NCBI RefSeq assembly: GCF_005795905.1
Contig: NZ_VAWE01000001.1
Coordinates: 8,331,907-8,395,906, forward strand
DNA: 64,000 bases
Origin: Streptomyces marianii
Lineage (GTDB): Bacteria > Actinomycetota > Actinomycetes > Streptomycetales > Streptomycetaceae
Reading direction: 5' to 3'
Made by a program: the position numbers and the translations under genes. Under the pieces are notes generated by a model. That model saw only the letters and a list, made by a program, of their open reading frames with translations. It did not search any database and was not told the DNA's origin. Position 1 is the stretch's first letter; each line of letters starts with the position of its first letter. This document shows, in pieces, positions 25,616 to 35,344 of this stretch.

Positions 25616-26223
25616 GATCCCTCCCCGGCATGGAGCGGCGCGGTGCCGGGCCCGCCGACGGCGGCCTCGGCCTGCATGCCGCTGATGAGCGAGTCGACGA
25701 CGAACCGGTAGCTGTCGGCGTTGTCGCGCTCCATCCGGAAGGCATCGTCGTTTTCGAGGCCGACGAAGCCGTGGATCACGGTGCGCAGGGCTCGGACCGC
25801 GTCGATGGCGCGTTCATCTGTCAGCCCGAAGCCGGCGACCGCGTCGACCAGGATCTGCACCGCTTCGTAGGCCACGGCCTGGTATTCCTCGTCTTCGGGG
25901 CGCGGGGCGCGGACGCTGGCGGCGTATCGGCCGGGGTGGTCGAGGGCCCACTTCCGGTACGTCTCGGCGATCGCGCGGACCGCGTCCGGACCGGACCGGC
26001 CGACCGCGGCCCGGGTCAGGACGGCGCCGATGTCACGGACGGCTTGGAGGCCGACGCCCCGCTGGAGGGCGTCCAGCGAATCGACGTGCTTGTACAGGGA
26101 CGGTGTCCGCACGCCGACCCGCTCGGCCAGCAGGCCCATGGTCAGGCCGGGGAAGCCGACCTCGTCGGCGAGTTCCGACGCGGCCGCGATGACCGTGGCC
26201 TGGTCGAGTCCGGCCCTAGGCAC
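25612..26223 (-). CDS. TetR-family transcriptional regulator
   Basis: A 203-residue regulator. The N-terminal helix-turn-helix is in TMGLLAERVGVRTPSLYKHV, and the C-terminal domain includes HGFVGLENDDAFRM, the TetR_C/WHG-type block. It starts at GTG 26223, which overlaps the hydrolase stop, and it ends in the DUF2568 start. It likely controls its own operon. A candidate operator is the AT-rich TTAGCTAA palindrome at 27054-27061, just upstream of the hydrolase gene. The ligand is unknown. Confidence 0.9.
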   Translation of the reverse strand: MPRAGLDQATVIAAASELADEVGFPGLTMGLLAERVGVRTPSLYKHVDSLDALQRGVGLQAVRDIGAVLTRAAVGRSGPDAVRAIAETYRKWALDHPGRYAASVRAPRPEDEEYQAVAYEAVQILVDAVAGFGLTDERAIDAVRALRTVIHGFVGLENDDAFRMERDNADSYRFVVDSLISGMQAEAAVGGPGTAPLHAGEGS

Positions 26224-27043
26224 GGGCCGTCTCCAGGAACGAGCGCACCAGGCCGACCACCGCCGTCGGGAATTGGACCTGCGGGTAGTGGCCCGCCCCC
26301 GGGAGCATCTCGAGCCGGCCGACGCCCTCCGGCAGCGCGGCCACGATGGCCTCGCCCTCGGCCTTCGGGTCACCCCAGTCGGGGTCGAGGGTGCCCATGA
26401 CGACCAGGACCGGGCAGTGCACGTTGCAGAGTTGGGCACCGGCGTCGGCGGCGCTGTTCATCTGCTTCCGCAGGGCCTTCATCCGGCCCGGCTCGTGCAG
26501 CATCGCGTCGGTGAGCTCAAGACTCGCGGCCCAGTCCGCCGGGCGCGGCTCCGGGGTCGCGATCTCCAGGTACTTCCGCCATCGCTTGTGGCTGCCGAGC
26601 ATCGCGACGGCCGAGATCGCCGTCGCGGCCTTGCGGTAGCGGGACACGCCCAGGGCGCTCAGCGAGTACTCCACCTTGCGGGTGAACGGCGCCAGTTCGA
26701 CGACGGCGCTCACGAGCGCCGGCGCCTTGGCAGCGGCGATCGTCGCGGCACCGCCGGAGATGGAGTGGCCGACCAGCGCCGCGGGACCGCCGAGGTGCTC
26801 GATCAGTGCGATCAGGTCGGCGGCGATGTCGGTGCGGGTGTAGGACGGCCACGTCGCGGTCGACTCGCCGCTGCCTCGCAGGTCCACGGCCGCGACCCGA
26901 TAACCGGCGGCCACCAGCTCCGGGACCATGAACCGATAGGCGTCGCGGCTCTGGCCGATCCCGTGCGCAAGCACGATCAGCGGCCCGGAGCCGGTCACCT
27001 CGTAGGCGAGGGTGCCGCCTTCCACGTTCAGTAGCTCAGTCAT
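26216..27043 (-). CDS. Alpha/beta hydrolase
   Basis: A 275-residue alpha/beta-fold hydrolase. The oxyanion segment is IVLAHGIGQSRDAYRF, the nucleophile elbow LVGHSISGG, the acidic residue in VVMGTLDPDWGD, and the catalytic His in LPGAGHYPQVQFP. It is first in an operon with a TetR regulator and a DUF2568 membrane protein. Such trios often handle a small ester or lactone, but the substrate cannot be inferred. The ribosome site AAGGAAG sits ahead of the ATG at 27043, and a TATCTA -10-like box is near 27063-27068. Confidence 0.9.
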   Translation of the reverse strand: MTELLNVEGGTLAYEVTGSGPLIVLAHGIGQSRDAYRFMVPELVAAGYRVAAVDLRGSGESTATWPSYTRTDIAADLIALIEHLGGPAALVGHSISGGAATIAAAKAPALVSAVVELAPFTRKVEYSLSALGVSRYRKAATAISAVAMLGSHKRWRKYLEIATPEPRPADWAASLELTDAMLHEPGRMKALRKQMNSAADAGAQLCNVHCPVLVVMGTLDPDWGDPKAEGEAIVAALPEGVGRLEMLPGAGHYPQVQFPTAVVGLVRSFLETARA

Positions 27044-27427
27044 GACGACTTCCTTAGCTAATTTAGATAGCCCAAAAGCTACGCCGATTAGCCGTGGCGG
27101 TCAAGGTCAGTGCGTGAGGATCCATGGCAAGCCCGGTGAGAAGCCGCTGTGCTACCGATGTGATCACCGAGTTTGCCCTGGTCGTGTGTCACGAACGCTG
27201 AAGGAGGCGTCGATGTAGGAGCTTCTGGAAGCGGTGCTGTGCAGGAGATGGAGGTAGGTCCTCCGGGGTCGCTCTGCAGGGGGAGGCTCCAAACCACCGC
27301 AGGCTGCGTCGGTTAGAAGCCGTTGTCTTTCCGAATGTGATCGCTGCGTTTTCGCTGCTCAGGCATGATGTCGACGGTTCTGCGGCAGGGACGACACGTC
27401 GTGTTGTTTCGTCGGGGAGGTATGCAG
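27044..27427. other. Intergenic region with operon promoter
   Basis: About 380 bases. The left end holds the promoter of the minus-strand hydrolase operon and the palindrome TTAGCTAA. The rest shows no convincing gene. The sequence around 27200-27330 looks like leftover insertion-sequence DNA, but I could not name it. Confidence 0.45.
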
Positions 27428-27919
27428 GTGCCGTCGGTGATGGGGATGTTGGAGGCTCGCGAGTCGGTTGCCCGGGTGCGGGTGGAGGAACTGCGCGTCG
27501 AGGCGGACCGGGTTCGGGCCGAGCTGGCTGAGGCGGAAGCCGTGCTGGAACGGCGGGTCGTCGCGCTCGCGGAACTGGCCGAGGCCCTGGCCGCAGGTGC
27601 TGTGCCGCAGGAGCCGGTCCGACCGGCACCGGTTCCGGTCGAGGTGAAGGAGCCCGTGGCCGGTTCGGTGGTGCCCGAGTGGCGCGAGGGTGTCACGGCT
27701 GGGGTGCTTGCTCCCGAGTACCGCAGGCTGCTGGCCGTGGTGGAGGCCGACAGCGGCGGGGAGGGGCTGCGGGCGAAGGACCTGGCTGCTCGGTTGGGCC
27801 TGGAGTTGGTGCCGGCGAAGGTCGAGGGTGTGCGGGTCAAGGCAAAGCGGCTGGTCGCGCGAGGCTGGCTGGCCGAGGGCGGGCCGGGCCTGTTCATCGT
27901 CCGAGGCCGGGCGGAGTGA
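27428..27919 (+). CDS. Coiled-coil plus winged-helix protein, function unknown
   Basis: A 163-residue protein. Residues ~5-60 form a strong coiled coil (VEELRVEADRVRAELAEAEA), then a Pro/Val-rich linker, and residues ~95-160 look like a winged helix (EGLRAKDLAARLGLELVPAK, then RVKAKRLVARGWLAE). GTG 27428 is chosen for its 7-nt distance from GGGGAGG; the ATG at 27422 is too close. A paralogue with the same layout is encoded at 55664. It sits 4 bases from an IS5 transposase gene pointing towards it. It could be an accessory DNA-binding factor; this is a guess. Confidence 0.7.
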   Translation: MPSVMGMLEARESVARVRVEELRVEADRVRAELAEAEAVLERRVVALAELAEALAAGAVPQEPVRPAPVPVEVKEPVAGSVVPEWREGVTAGVLAPEYRRLLAVVEADSGGEGLRAKDLAARLGLELVPAKVEGVRVKAKRLVARGWLAEGGPGLFIVRGRAE

Positions 27920-27923
27920 GTGA

Positions 27924-28934
27924 TCAGGGGCGGCGGCGGGCGAGGCGGCGTCCCATGAGCATGGCCATCGACCAGCGCATTACGGCTTCGCTGGTGGCGG
28001 GCCGGGTCTCGTAGTCGCGGGCCAGGCGACGGGAGCGCATCAGCCAGCCCAGGGTGCGCTCGACGCACCAGCGTCGGGGCAGTACGACGAAGCCGTGCAT
28101 GTCGTCGCTTCGCTTGACGATCTCCAGGGTGAGGCGGAGTTTGTTCCTGGCCCAGTCGACGAGGCGGCCTGCGTAGCCGCCATCGGCCCACACGAGCCGG
28201 ATCTTGCGGTGGCGGGCCAGCAGGCGGGGCAGTATGCCGCAGGCGGCGTCCCGGTCAGTGACATCGGCCGGGGTGACCAGCACCATCAGCAGCAGACCAA
28301 GGCAGTCCACGATCACGTGCCGCTTGCGGCCGTTGATGTTCTTGGCCCCGTCGAAGCCCCGTGACGGCGCCGGGACGGACGCGGCTGCCTTGACCGACTG
28401 CGAGTCGACGATCGCGGCCGTCGGTTCCGTATCCCGGCCCTCGCTCTCGCGAACCCGGCCGCGCAGTCGGTCGTGGAACTCGGTGATCAGGCGATGGTCG
28501 CGCCAGCGGCGGAAGAACGCGTAGACGCGGTCCCAGGCGGGAAAGTCCGCGGGCATCGCCCGCCACTTGATCCCGTTGTCCACGAGATACCGGATCGCGT
28601 CGATCATCTGGCGGTGGCAGTAGCCCTCCGGCTGGCCGCCCTTGCCGTTCATCCATGCCGGCACCGGTAGCACGCTGCGGACCACCGTCCACTCCGCGTC
28701 GGTCATGTCCGACGGGTAGCGTCGCCCACGCTCGGCACGATCGACCGCGTTGCCGTACACGTGCGCGAGGCAATCACACGGCCGGGAGAGCGAGTTGGAC
28801 ACGGCAGGCAAGGACACGGAAGACTGCGGCACCAGGGCCTCCTGTTGCTCATGGACTTCGACACCCACGAGCTGTGCAGGAGGCCCTGCCTTCATGCCCG
28901 GCAAACCGGAAATCACCCGCCCGAGTCGCCGCAC
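27924..28934 (-). CDS. IS5-family transposase
   Basis: A DDE transposase whose conserved part covers RRYPSDMTDAEWTVVRSVLP to WSMAMLMGRRLA, about 270 residues. The catalytic Asp is in AAIVDSQSVKAA, the second in VWADGGYAGRLVDW, and the C-terminal block is VLPRRWCVERTLGWLMRSRR with the Glu. The first ~60 residues of the longest frame are not clearly homologous, so the true start may be internal (the segment CLAHVYGNAVDRAERG is the likely N-terminus). No frameshift is seen. IS ends were not resolved. Confidence 0.87.
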   Translation of the reverse strand: MRRLGRVISGLPGMKAGPPAQLVGVEVHEQQEALVPQSSVSLPAVSNSLSRPCDCLAHVYGNAVDRAERGRRYPSDMTDAEWTVVRSVLPVPAWMNGKGGQPEGYCHRQMIDAIRYLVDNGIKWRAMPADFPAWDRVYAFFRRWRDHRLITEFHDRLRGRVRESEGRDTEPTAAIVDSQSVKAAASVPAPSRGFDGAKNINGRKRHVIVDCLGLLLMVLVTPADVTDRDAACGILPRLLARHRKIRLVWADGGYAGRLVDWARNKLRLTLEIVKRSDDMHGFVVLPRRWCVERTLGWLMRSRRLARDYETRPATSEAVMRWSMAMLMGRRLARRRP

Positions 28935-29030
28935 TCGAACCCACGCTCACCATGATCGGTACGACAACGACTTCTTAAGTGCCGGTCGTGGTGAGCGCTG
29001 CGGGAAAAGGCGCGGCGATGATCGCGTCAG

Positions 29031-30155
29031 GTGTGGGTCAGGAAGGCGAGCGTGAGCGAACCGCTGATGACGTGTCGTAATAAATTCCAGTGGCGTCGAA
29101 ACCAGGGCGAGACCAGGGCTCTGGGACAGGTCCGGGGGGAGCCTGCTGACTGCCCGGGTGGCGTCCGGCATGTAGGCGGCGCGAGCCTGACCTGGGCTCT
29201 TGCGCGGAACGTGAGAACCTGTCGCCCCGATACTGCTGCCGGTCCGTGGGGCCGGCGGCGAGAGGGAGAGCCCCAAGCGGCCACCACCGCAAGGGGCGGA
29301 GTACTGATGCGGGGCACGGGGGCAGACCGTCTCGTAGTAGCGAGGAAGCCCGGTAACGCGGGTGGAGCGAAGGGGACGGATCATCCAGGTCTGCTTGGCG
29401 GTCAACCGGAGTTCCCGGGATGAGCCGGATGAGCGGGCCAAAGCCGTTCGAGATCTCGAAGCACGTGATCTGGGAGGCGTATCTCAGGGTCAAGGCGAAC
29501 CGGGGAGCGGCCGGAGTCGACGGCGAGTCAGTCGAGCAGTTCGAGGCTGACCTGCAAGGCAACCTCTACAAACTGTGGAACCGCATGTCGTCGGGCAGCT
29601 ACTTCCCGCCGCCGGTGTGGATGGTGGAGATCCCCAAGCCCGGGGGAGCGGGCAAGGTCAGAGTTCTCGGAGTGCCGACGGTGGCGGACAGAATCGCGCA
29701 GACGGCGGCGGCCATGGTCCTGGAGCCGGAGGTGGAACCGCTGTTCCATCCCGATTCCTACGGCTATCGGCCCCGCAGAAGCGCGCTGGACGCGGTCGCG
29801 GCCTGCCGGGAGCGGTGCTGGAGGACCGACTGGACGGTCGACATCGACATCCAGGGGTTCTTCGACAACCTCGACCATGATCTGGTCCTCAAGGCGGTGG
29901 CCCACCATACCGACCAGCGGTGGATCCTGCTGTATGTGGAGCGCTGGCTGAAGGCCCCGCTGCAGCACCGAAGCGGCGAACTGGCCGCGCGAGATCGCGG
30001 GAGCCCACAAGGCTCGGCGATCTCACCCTTGCTGGCGAACCTGTTCATGCACTACGCGTTCGATACTTGGATGGACCGGACCTTCCCGGGCGTCCGGTTC
30101 GAGCGCTACTGCGACGACATGGTGGTTCACTGCCGTACCGAGGCCGAGGCGACGG
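29031..30155 (+). mobile_element. Group II intron, 3'-truncated
   Basis: The 5' end begins with GTGTGGGTCAGG, matching the GUGYG consensus. About 390 bases of structured non-coding sequence follow (ribozyme domains I-III) and then the intron-encoded reverse transcriptase gene. At about 30155 the sequence switches to an IS21-type gene in reverse orientation, so the rest of the RT, the maturase domain and domains V/VI are missing. It cannot splice or home by itself. Confidence 0.75.
29420..30155 (+). pseudogene. Group II intron reverse transcriptase/maturase, truncated
   Basis: Starts at ATG 29420 with the usual RT-0/1 region (KANRGAAGVDGESVEQFEAD). RT motifs follow: VRVLGVPTVADRIAQTAAAM, SYGYRPRRSALDAV, DIDIQGFFDNLDHDLVLKAV, RGSPQGSAISPLLANLFMHY and the catalytic FERYCDDMVVHC. 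After HCRTEAEA the frame runs into reversed IS21 DNA and ends at a non-homologous stop at 30301. The thumb, maturase and any endonuclease domain are lost, so the protein is not functional. Confidence 0.85.
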
Positions 30156-31177
30156 TGGCCGTCGACCAGCGGGCCAGGGTGAACGGAGTGGGCGGCAGCG
30201 GCAGCAGGGCGGCCGCCTCGAGGGCGCCGAACACGGCCATCGGCGATGCCCCGCCCAGCGGCCGGCACTGCCGTTGCCCGGCGACCTGCTGGCCCAGGTG
30301 ACGGCCTCGGTCTGCATGTGCTCGATCGAGGTGAACTCCCGCCCGCGCCAGAACGAGTCGCGGACGTAGGGCATGGGCCGCTCCACCCTGGGCTTGTCTT
30401 TGGGCTTCGATGCCCTTGCGGGGTCCACCAACGCGCCGTAGTGGGTGGCGAGTTCGGCATACGCCTTGTTGATTTTCGGGTCGTAGAGGTCGGGCTTGTC
30501 GACGCCGGTCTTCAGGTTGTCCGGCGCGAGACGGCGTGGGACGCCGTCGAAGTAGCGGAAGGCCGCGACGTGTGCTTCGGTCCATGCGTGCTGGTCCAGG
30601 TGCAGGACCGGCCGTACGAACATGTGCCGTGAGCAGGGCAGCACCATCACGAACGCCCAGACGCGGTGTCGTTTGCTGGTGCGGGGGTTGGTCCACTGGC
30701 CCAGGAAGCCGTAGTCGATCTGGGCTTCCTCGCCCGGTTCGATCTCGTCGCGCAGGACGGTGACCTGTGAGCGGCTCACCTCGTCGGGCAGCGTGGCGTG
30801 CACCAGCGGCGGAACGAGGAGATCGACACCTTCAGTTTGTGCTCGTCCCGCAGCCGCTGGTGGATCGTGGAGACCGTCACCGTTCCCAGCAAGTCCGCTA
30901 TGCAGTAACGGTGTTGGTCGATGTCGGACCAGGTGACTGCCGCAGCCTCCTGTCGACGAGCCCGGGGGAAACACCCCCCGATCAGCCCGGCCCAGTCGGC
31001 CTCGCTCATCGGCGGGCCGCCCGGGATGATCCCGGACGCCTCCGCCGGCGCCAGGTACTTCCTGACCGTCTTGCGGTCCACCCCCAGTGACGCGGCCAGC
31101 GCGCTCTTCGAGCGGCCCGCGTACCAGTGGACGTAGATCTCGGTGATGTCGACCACGACGAACGTTCTCCTTGCCAT
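30155..31177 (-). pseudogene. IS21-family transposase IstA, frameshifted and truncated
   Basis: The N-terminus (MARRTFVVVDITEIYVHWYA, then ALAASLGVDRKTVRKYLAPA) is in one frame from 31177. A frame change near 30790 leads to the DDE integrase core (GEEAQIDYGFLGQW, RYFDGVPRRLAPDNLKTGV, KPKDKPRVERPMPYVRDSFW). A further shift near 30290 gives FGALEAAALLPLPPTPFTLA and then the gene stops at the junction with the group II intron RT. No IstB partner is present. It is clearly dead. Confidence 0.82.
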
Positions 31178-31353
31178 CCGGGCTGCCCATCGGCCTGCCG
31201 AACCACGGGGCGAGGAACACGGGCAGCTCCGCGACGACCAGGTCCCTCGGTCCCGGACTCCGCGCTACCCATGGAGAATCAGGAGGAACCGCCACAGAGA
31301 ATCACACGACGCTCAAACCGCCCCAGATGATGAAAACGGCCATCGATGCCGGA

Positions 31354-31992
31354 TCAGCGAGCGGGTTTCTCCCAGGTCAGCGAGTACCGGCGCAGCACAT
31401 GCCGGCGGTAGCGCACGCCGGGCAGCAGCCGTCGGGCAGCAGCCCGCACCTGCCCATAGCTCATCTGCGGGTCGGCGACCGGCATGCCCTGCGGACCACG
31501 CGCGCGACGCAGCACCTTCGCGATCCGCACGATCGGGGCAGCCGCGATCAACGCCGCCCACTCCGTCACGCTCGCGTCGCGGGCCAGACCGACCACCACC
31601 AGCGTGCCGCCGGGCCGCAGCAGCTCACGCATGCGGACGAGGGCCGCCTCGAAGTCCATGTGATGGATCGTGGTCACCGAGCAGACGAAGTCGTAGCCCG
31701 CAGCGGGGAGGTCGGCGGTGAGGAAGTCGCCCTCGACGAAGGTGAGCTGCGGGTGGCCAGCAGCGGACTCGCGTGAGCAGGCGATCATGTCCGACGACTT
31801 GTCGATCCCGGTGACGCGTGTCGCCCGCTCGGCGAGCTTCCGTGCCAGCAGCCCGTCCCCGCAGCCAACGTCCAGGGCATCGCCGCAACCCTCGGGAACA
31901 GCCCGGAGGATGCCCGGGTGCCGGGCAACGTTGGTGTTCCAGTACGGCTCTGCGACGGGCTGGCGCATCGGGTCATCGTAGAGGCCGGTCAT
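31354..31992 (-). CDS. Class I SAM-dependent methyltransferase
   Basis: A 212-residue methyltransferase. Motif I is DALDVGCGDGLLARKLAE, the acidic loop VTGIDKSSDMIACS, motif II/III FVEGDFLTADLPAAGYDFV, and GTLVVVGLARDAS follows. The C-terminal part (RRLLPGVRYRRHVLRRYSLT) is typical of the small UbiE/COQ5-like group. The start is either ATG 31992 (MTGLYDD) or ATG 32010. It stands alone between an IS21 remnant and a recombinase pseudogene. The methyl acceptor is unknown. Confidence 0.87.
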   Translation of the reverse strand: MTGLYDDPMRQPVAEPYWNTNVARHPGILRAVPEGCGDALDVGCGDGLLARKLAERATRVTGIDKSSDMIACSRESAAGHPQLTFVEGDFLTADLPAAGYDFVCSVTTIHHMDFEAALVRMRELLRPGGTLVVVGLARDASVTEWAALIAAAPIVRIAKVLRRARGPQGMPVADPQMSYGQVRAAARRLLPGVRYRRHVLRRYSLTWEKPAR

Positions 31993-32057
31993 GGCCTGCC
32001 GAGTGCGCACCGACGGATTCGCCGTCCCCCTGGGGAGGCATGATCGCAGGGATGGGG

Positions 32058-33149
32058 AATTACATGAAGCTGATCATGCAGATCGTGGGGAATTTCCTGA
32101 CCGTCGACAGGGGAGGTGAGCGCCTGTATTCGCCACGCGTGGATGTGCTCCATGCCGCGGGCGAGCTTGTCGGCCAGGTCCCGGCCGGACAGGCGGATGT
32201 ACTGGAGCGTGGAATCGGTGTTGCGGTGGCCAGCGAAGGTAGCGATCGCGTGCAGTTCCCAGCCCATCCGGGCCAGATCGGTCAGACACAGGTGACGGGT
32301 GGTGTGGGTCGAGAATCGCGGGACCCCGGCCTCCAGGGCGATCCGGCGGACCACCTTCGACCAGGTCCAGGGTCAGCGGCTGCCCGTGATTGCGCCGGGA
32401 CTCCGACAGGAACAGCGGCCCCCTGGCCCGGCTGACCGTGACCCGGTGGGCGAGGTAGGCCGACATCAGCACGCCGGTCGACGCCGAATACGGCACCACC
32501 CGCTCCAGGCGGTTCTTCGTCGTCTCCGCCCGCACCCTCAGCGTCCGGTGGGCCGGATCGAGGTCGTCGGTCCGCAGCGAGCACAGCTCCTCTCGCCGCA
32601 GCGCGGCATCGTAGGCCAGGGCCAGCATCACCCGGTTGCGGACCGGCTCCTCCAGCGCGACCTGCAGGATCCCCAGCCACTGCTGTTCACTGGGGATCCA
32701 CGGCAGCTTCGTCAGCCGCGGCACCAGCCCGCGCTGGTACCCGCTCCTCTGGCGCCCCGGGGTGTATCGCCCCCGGCCGACCGGGTCCGAGTCGCGTAGG
32801 CCTTCCTCCATGAGGAAGTCGTAGAACAGGCGGACCGGCACCAGGCGCAGCTGGATGGTGGCGTTGGCCAGTCCTGCCCCCGAGTCGAACGAGACCACAT
32901 TGACCCCCGACGGTGCGGCCGTGAGGTCAATTCCCTTACGTAGACGGCTATATGTGCGCGGTTCGCCGTGACCGGGTCGACGGTCTCCCGTTCGCACATC
33001 AGCAGGTACTCGGCCAGCCCGCGGGCGTAGGCATCAATCGTGCGGGGCGCACGGCCGAGATCCGTCCAGATCGTCAGCCAGGCCGCCGCCTGCTCGTGCC
33101 GGCCGAGCACCGGCCACTTCTCCATCAGCAGCGTCGTACCGCTCAACAC
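32058..33149 (-). pseudogene. Tyrosine recombinase (phage-type integrase) with two frameshifts
   Basis: Three frames together give a nearly complete integrase. The N-terminal SAM-like domain (WLTIWTDLGRAPRTIDAYAR) runs from 33149. A shift near 32910 leads to SGAGLANATIQLRLVPVRLF and the first catalytic Arg in YDAALRREELCSLRTDDL. Another shift near 32350 leads to FSTHTTRHLCLTDLARMGWE (HxxR), TFAGHRNTDSTLQYIRLSG with the His and the nucleophile Tyr. Unless the shifts are sequencing errors the gene is inactive. It suggests a former integrative element, but no att repeats were recognised. Confidence 0.8.
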
Positions 33150-33345
33150 ATCTCCCGAGTCCGTGGTTGCACCGGAGAGACATGATCACCCCGGGCAGAT
33201 TCCACGTAACTTGTAAGATGATCAAACGTCAGATGTTCGGACGAGCCAAGCTCCCCCTGCTCCGCAAACGCGTCCTTTTCACAGCGGCAGCAACCAGGTG
33301 ACCCGGGAGCCAGGTCTGTCAGACCCCTGCGGCATGCTCACCCGC

Positions 33346-33732
33346 ATGAACGAAGACGCCTTCTGGCAGCTCATCGAGGACTGCAGGCCCACAGAACCTG
33401 ACCCAGACGCCGAGGTCCTTGCAGCCACGCTGACCGAGCGGCTTGCCCACTCCCCGTTGTCGCTGGTCATCGGCTTTGCCGAACAACTGTCATGGGCGCT
33501 CTACCGGCTGGACCGCAAGGAATACGGAAACGACCTGTCCGGTGACGCCTTCCTCTACACCCGTGCTGCGGTCGTTGCCGCCGGCCGCACCGCATTCGAC
33601 GGCGTCCTCCAGGACCCGGCGGCCTTCACTCCTTATGCCATCGACCTCATCTGGGCCGAGCCCCTGCTCTACACACCGTACCGGGCATACGAACGCATCA
33701 CCGGGGAGGAATGGGGTCGCGGGAGTGTCTAA
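33346..33732 (+). pseudogene. DUF4240 protein, 3' end replaced by ISL3
   Basis: Encodes the N-terminal ~125 residues of a DUF4240 protein (MNEDAFWQLIEDC, GFAEQLSWALYRLDRKEYGN, AYERITGEEW). DUF4240 proteins usually run on for about 50 more residues. Here the terminal repeat of the ISL3 element begins at about 33725 and its first bases supply the last residues and the stop. Start ATG 33346 fits the family's usual MNEDxFW opening. The role of DUF4240 is unknown. Confidence 0.75.
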
Positions 33733-33775
33733 TCAACGGGTCTGGCCCGTAGTCGGTGGTGACGGCCAGTAGCCA

Positions 33776-35344
33776 TCAGCGCAGGAGGATGCGGTGGCGG
33801 AGGAGGTCGAATCCGGCGCGGCCGTGCATCTGTCTCATGATCCGTTTCGTTCTGGTGTTGACGCCTTCGGTGCGGCCGTTGTGGTAGGGCAGGGTGAGGC
33901 CGGCGTCGATGGCTGAGCGGTCGAGTTCGAGTCCGTTGGCGAAGCTGTGCAGGTGGGGCAGCGCCGCGGCGCGGGTGGCGGTGATCCACCCCGTGAGCTT
34001 CACATCGTTGTCCAGGAGCGGCGTGAGCAGGGCCGCGAAGTCGCGTACGAGGTTGGCGAGTTCGGTCATCTCAGGGCAGGCTGCGGTGATCTTCTCCAGC
34101 AGGGCGGTCTGTTTCGGGCGCAGGTGGTCTGGGTCGGTGAGGAGGAGCCGCGCGGCGTGGGGTGGGGTGGTGACGGGCCGGTCGCCGTCGGCGCGGCCCT
34201 GGTTGAGGTATTTGTGCAGGCCGTTGAGGCTGCCGGTGTATCCGAGTTCCTTGATCTCGTGGAAGAGGTGGAGGACCGGGACGCCCGGCTCCTCGGTGCG
34301 GCGTCGGCGCAGGTGCTCGCGGTAGGCGTCAACGAGAGTGGGCCGGTAGGCCGGTGCGATGCGCAGGCCCGTGGGCTCGGGCATGCGGGCGTAGCGCTTG
34401 ACGGTATTCAGCGCCAGGCCGAGGCGGCGGGAACAGTCCAGCAGCCCGACGCCCTGGCCGAGCAGGGTGTGGATCTTGTTCCAGCGTTCACGGGTGGTCT
34501 GCTCGCGTACTCCGCCGGGCAGCGGCGGGTTGAGGGCCGCGGCCCAGCAGTCGGCGTGGGCGCGGATTTCGAGCTGGACCTTGTCGCACAGGTTGCGCCA
34601 GATGTGCCAGCGGTCGCTGACCTGCACCGCGTCGGGCAGGGCGCGGCGGATGGCTTCGGCGTAGGTGGCTGAGCCGTCCCGGCAAACCGTCGTGATGCCG
34701 GGGTGTTTGCGTAGCCAGGCTTCCAGGGGACCGGCGTCCCGGCCGGGCAGGACCTCGATGCGCCGGCCGGTGATGGCATCGGTGATGATCGTGGCGTATC
34801 GGTGACGGCGCCGCAGCGCGAAGTCGTCCACTCCGATCACCGCGGGGACCGGCGCTTCGGGCGTCGGCAGGCGCCACAGCCACCTGAGCATGGTGGTACG
34901 GGAGGCCGGCACGGTGAGCCGGCCGGCCAGACGTGCGGCCGCCCGGCCGCATAACTCCCGTGCCACTTCGGCAATCTGCCTGGTCAGCCGCACCGTCCGA
35001 CGCTGGTGGCGCTCCAGCAGCCCGGGAACCTGCTCACGGAAGGTCTGCCGTGCACAGCCCAGAACCGGACAGACCAGCCGCCGCGCCCGCAAGCGGACGA
35101 CGACCTGCCGACCGTCGACCGGCACGTCCGCCACCGTCCGGCGGTGATACCCGTGCACCCTCGCAGTCAGCGCCCCGCACGCTGGACACGGCACCGCCGC
35201 GTCCAGCGTGCGAGCTGTGACCACGACTGCGTCCCCGCCGTCCGCCACGTCCTCGACGAGCAATGCCGACAATCCCGAAAACACTGTGCTCACAAGCGAG
35301 TTGACATCAACACCGTTGCGTTTGGTCTTTGAGTTGTAAGTCAA
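33776..35344 (-). CDS. ISL3-family transposase with start region from the IS4 end
   Basis: A complete ISL3 transposase body: zinc-finger-like CPACGALTARVHGYHRRTVA with CPVLGCARQTFRE, the first catalytic Asp in PAVIGVDDFALRRRHRYATI, GPLEAWLRKHPGITTVCRDG, DRWHIWRNLCDKV, and the C-terminal LDRSAIDAGLTLPYHNGRTE with the Glu. The native start was a GTG giving V-V-D-V-N-S, now stranded beyond the IS4 insert at about 36850. By chance the IS4 left end supplies an in-frame ATG at 35344 (MTYNSKTKRNGVDVNS), so the frame is restored with about 13 foreign residues in front. Confidence 0.85.
   Translation of the reverse strand: MTYNSKTKRNGVDVNSLVSTVFSGLSALLVEDVADGGDAVVVTARTLDAAVPCPACGALTARVHGYHRRTVADVPVDGRQVVVRLRARRLVCPVLGCARQTFREQVPGLLERHQRRTVRLTRQIAEVARELCGRAAARLAGRLTVPASRTTMLRWLWRLPTPEAPVPAVIGVDDFALRRRHRYATIITDAITGRRIEVLPGRDAGPLEAWLRKHPGITTVCRDGSATYAEAIRRALPDAVQVSDRWHIWRNLCDKVQLEIRAHADCWAAALNPPLPGGVREQTTRERWNKIHTLLGQGVGLLDCSRRLGLALNTVKRYARMPEPTGLRIAPAYRPTLVDAYREHLRRRRTEEPGVPVLHLFHEIKELGYTGSLNGLHKYLNQGRADGDRPVTTPPHAARLLLTDPDHLRPKQTALLEKITAACPEMTELANLVRDFAALLTPLLDNDVKLTGWITATRAAALPHLHSFANGLELDRSAIDAGLTLPYHNGRTEGVNTRTKRIMRQMHGRAGFDLLRHRILLR

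Noticed and set aside
31178..31345. Possible tRNA or att site between the IS21 remnant and the methyltransferase
   Set aside because: No cloverleaf or repeat could be found by eye.
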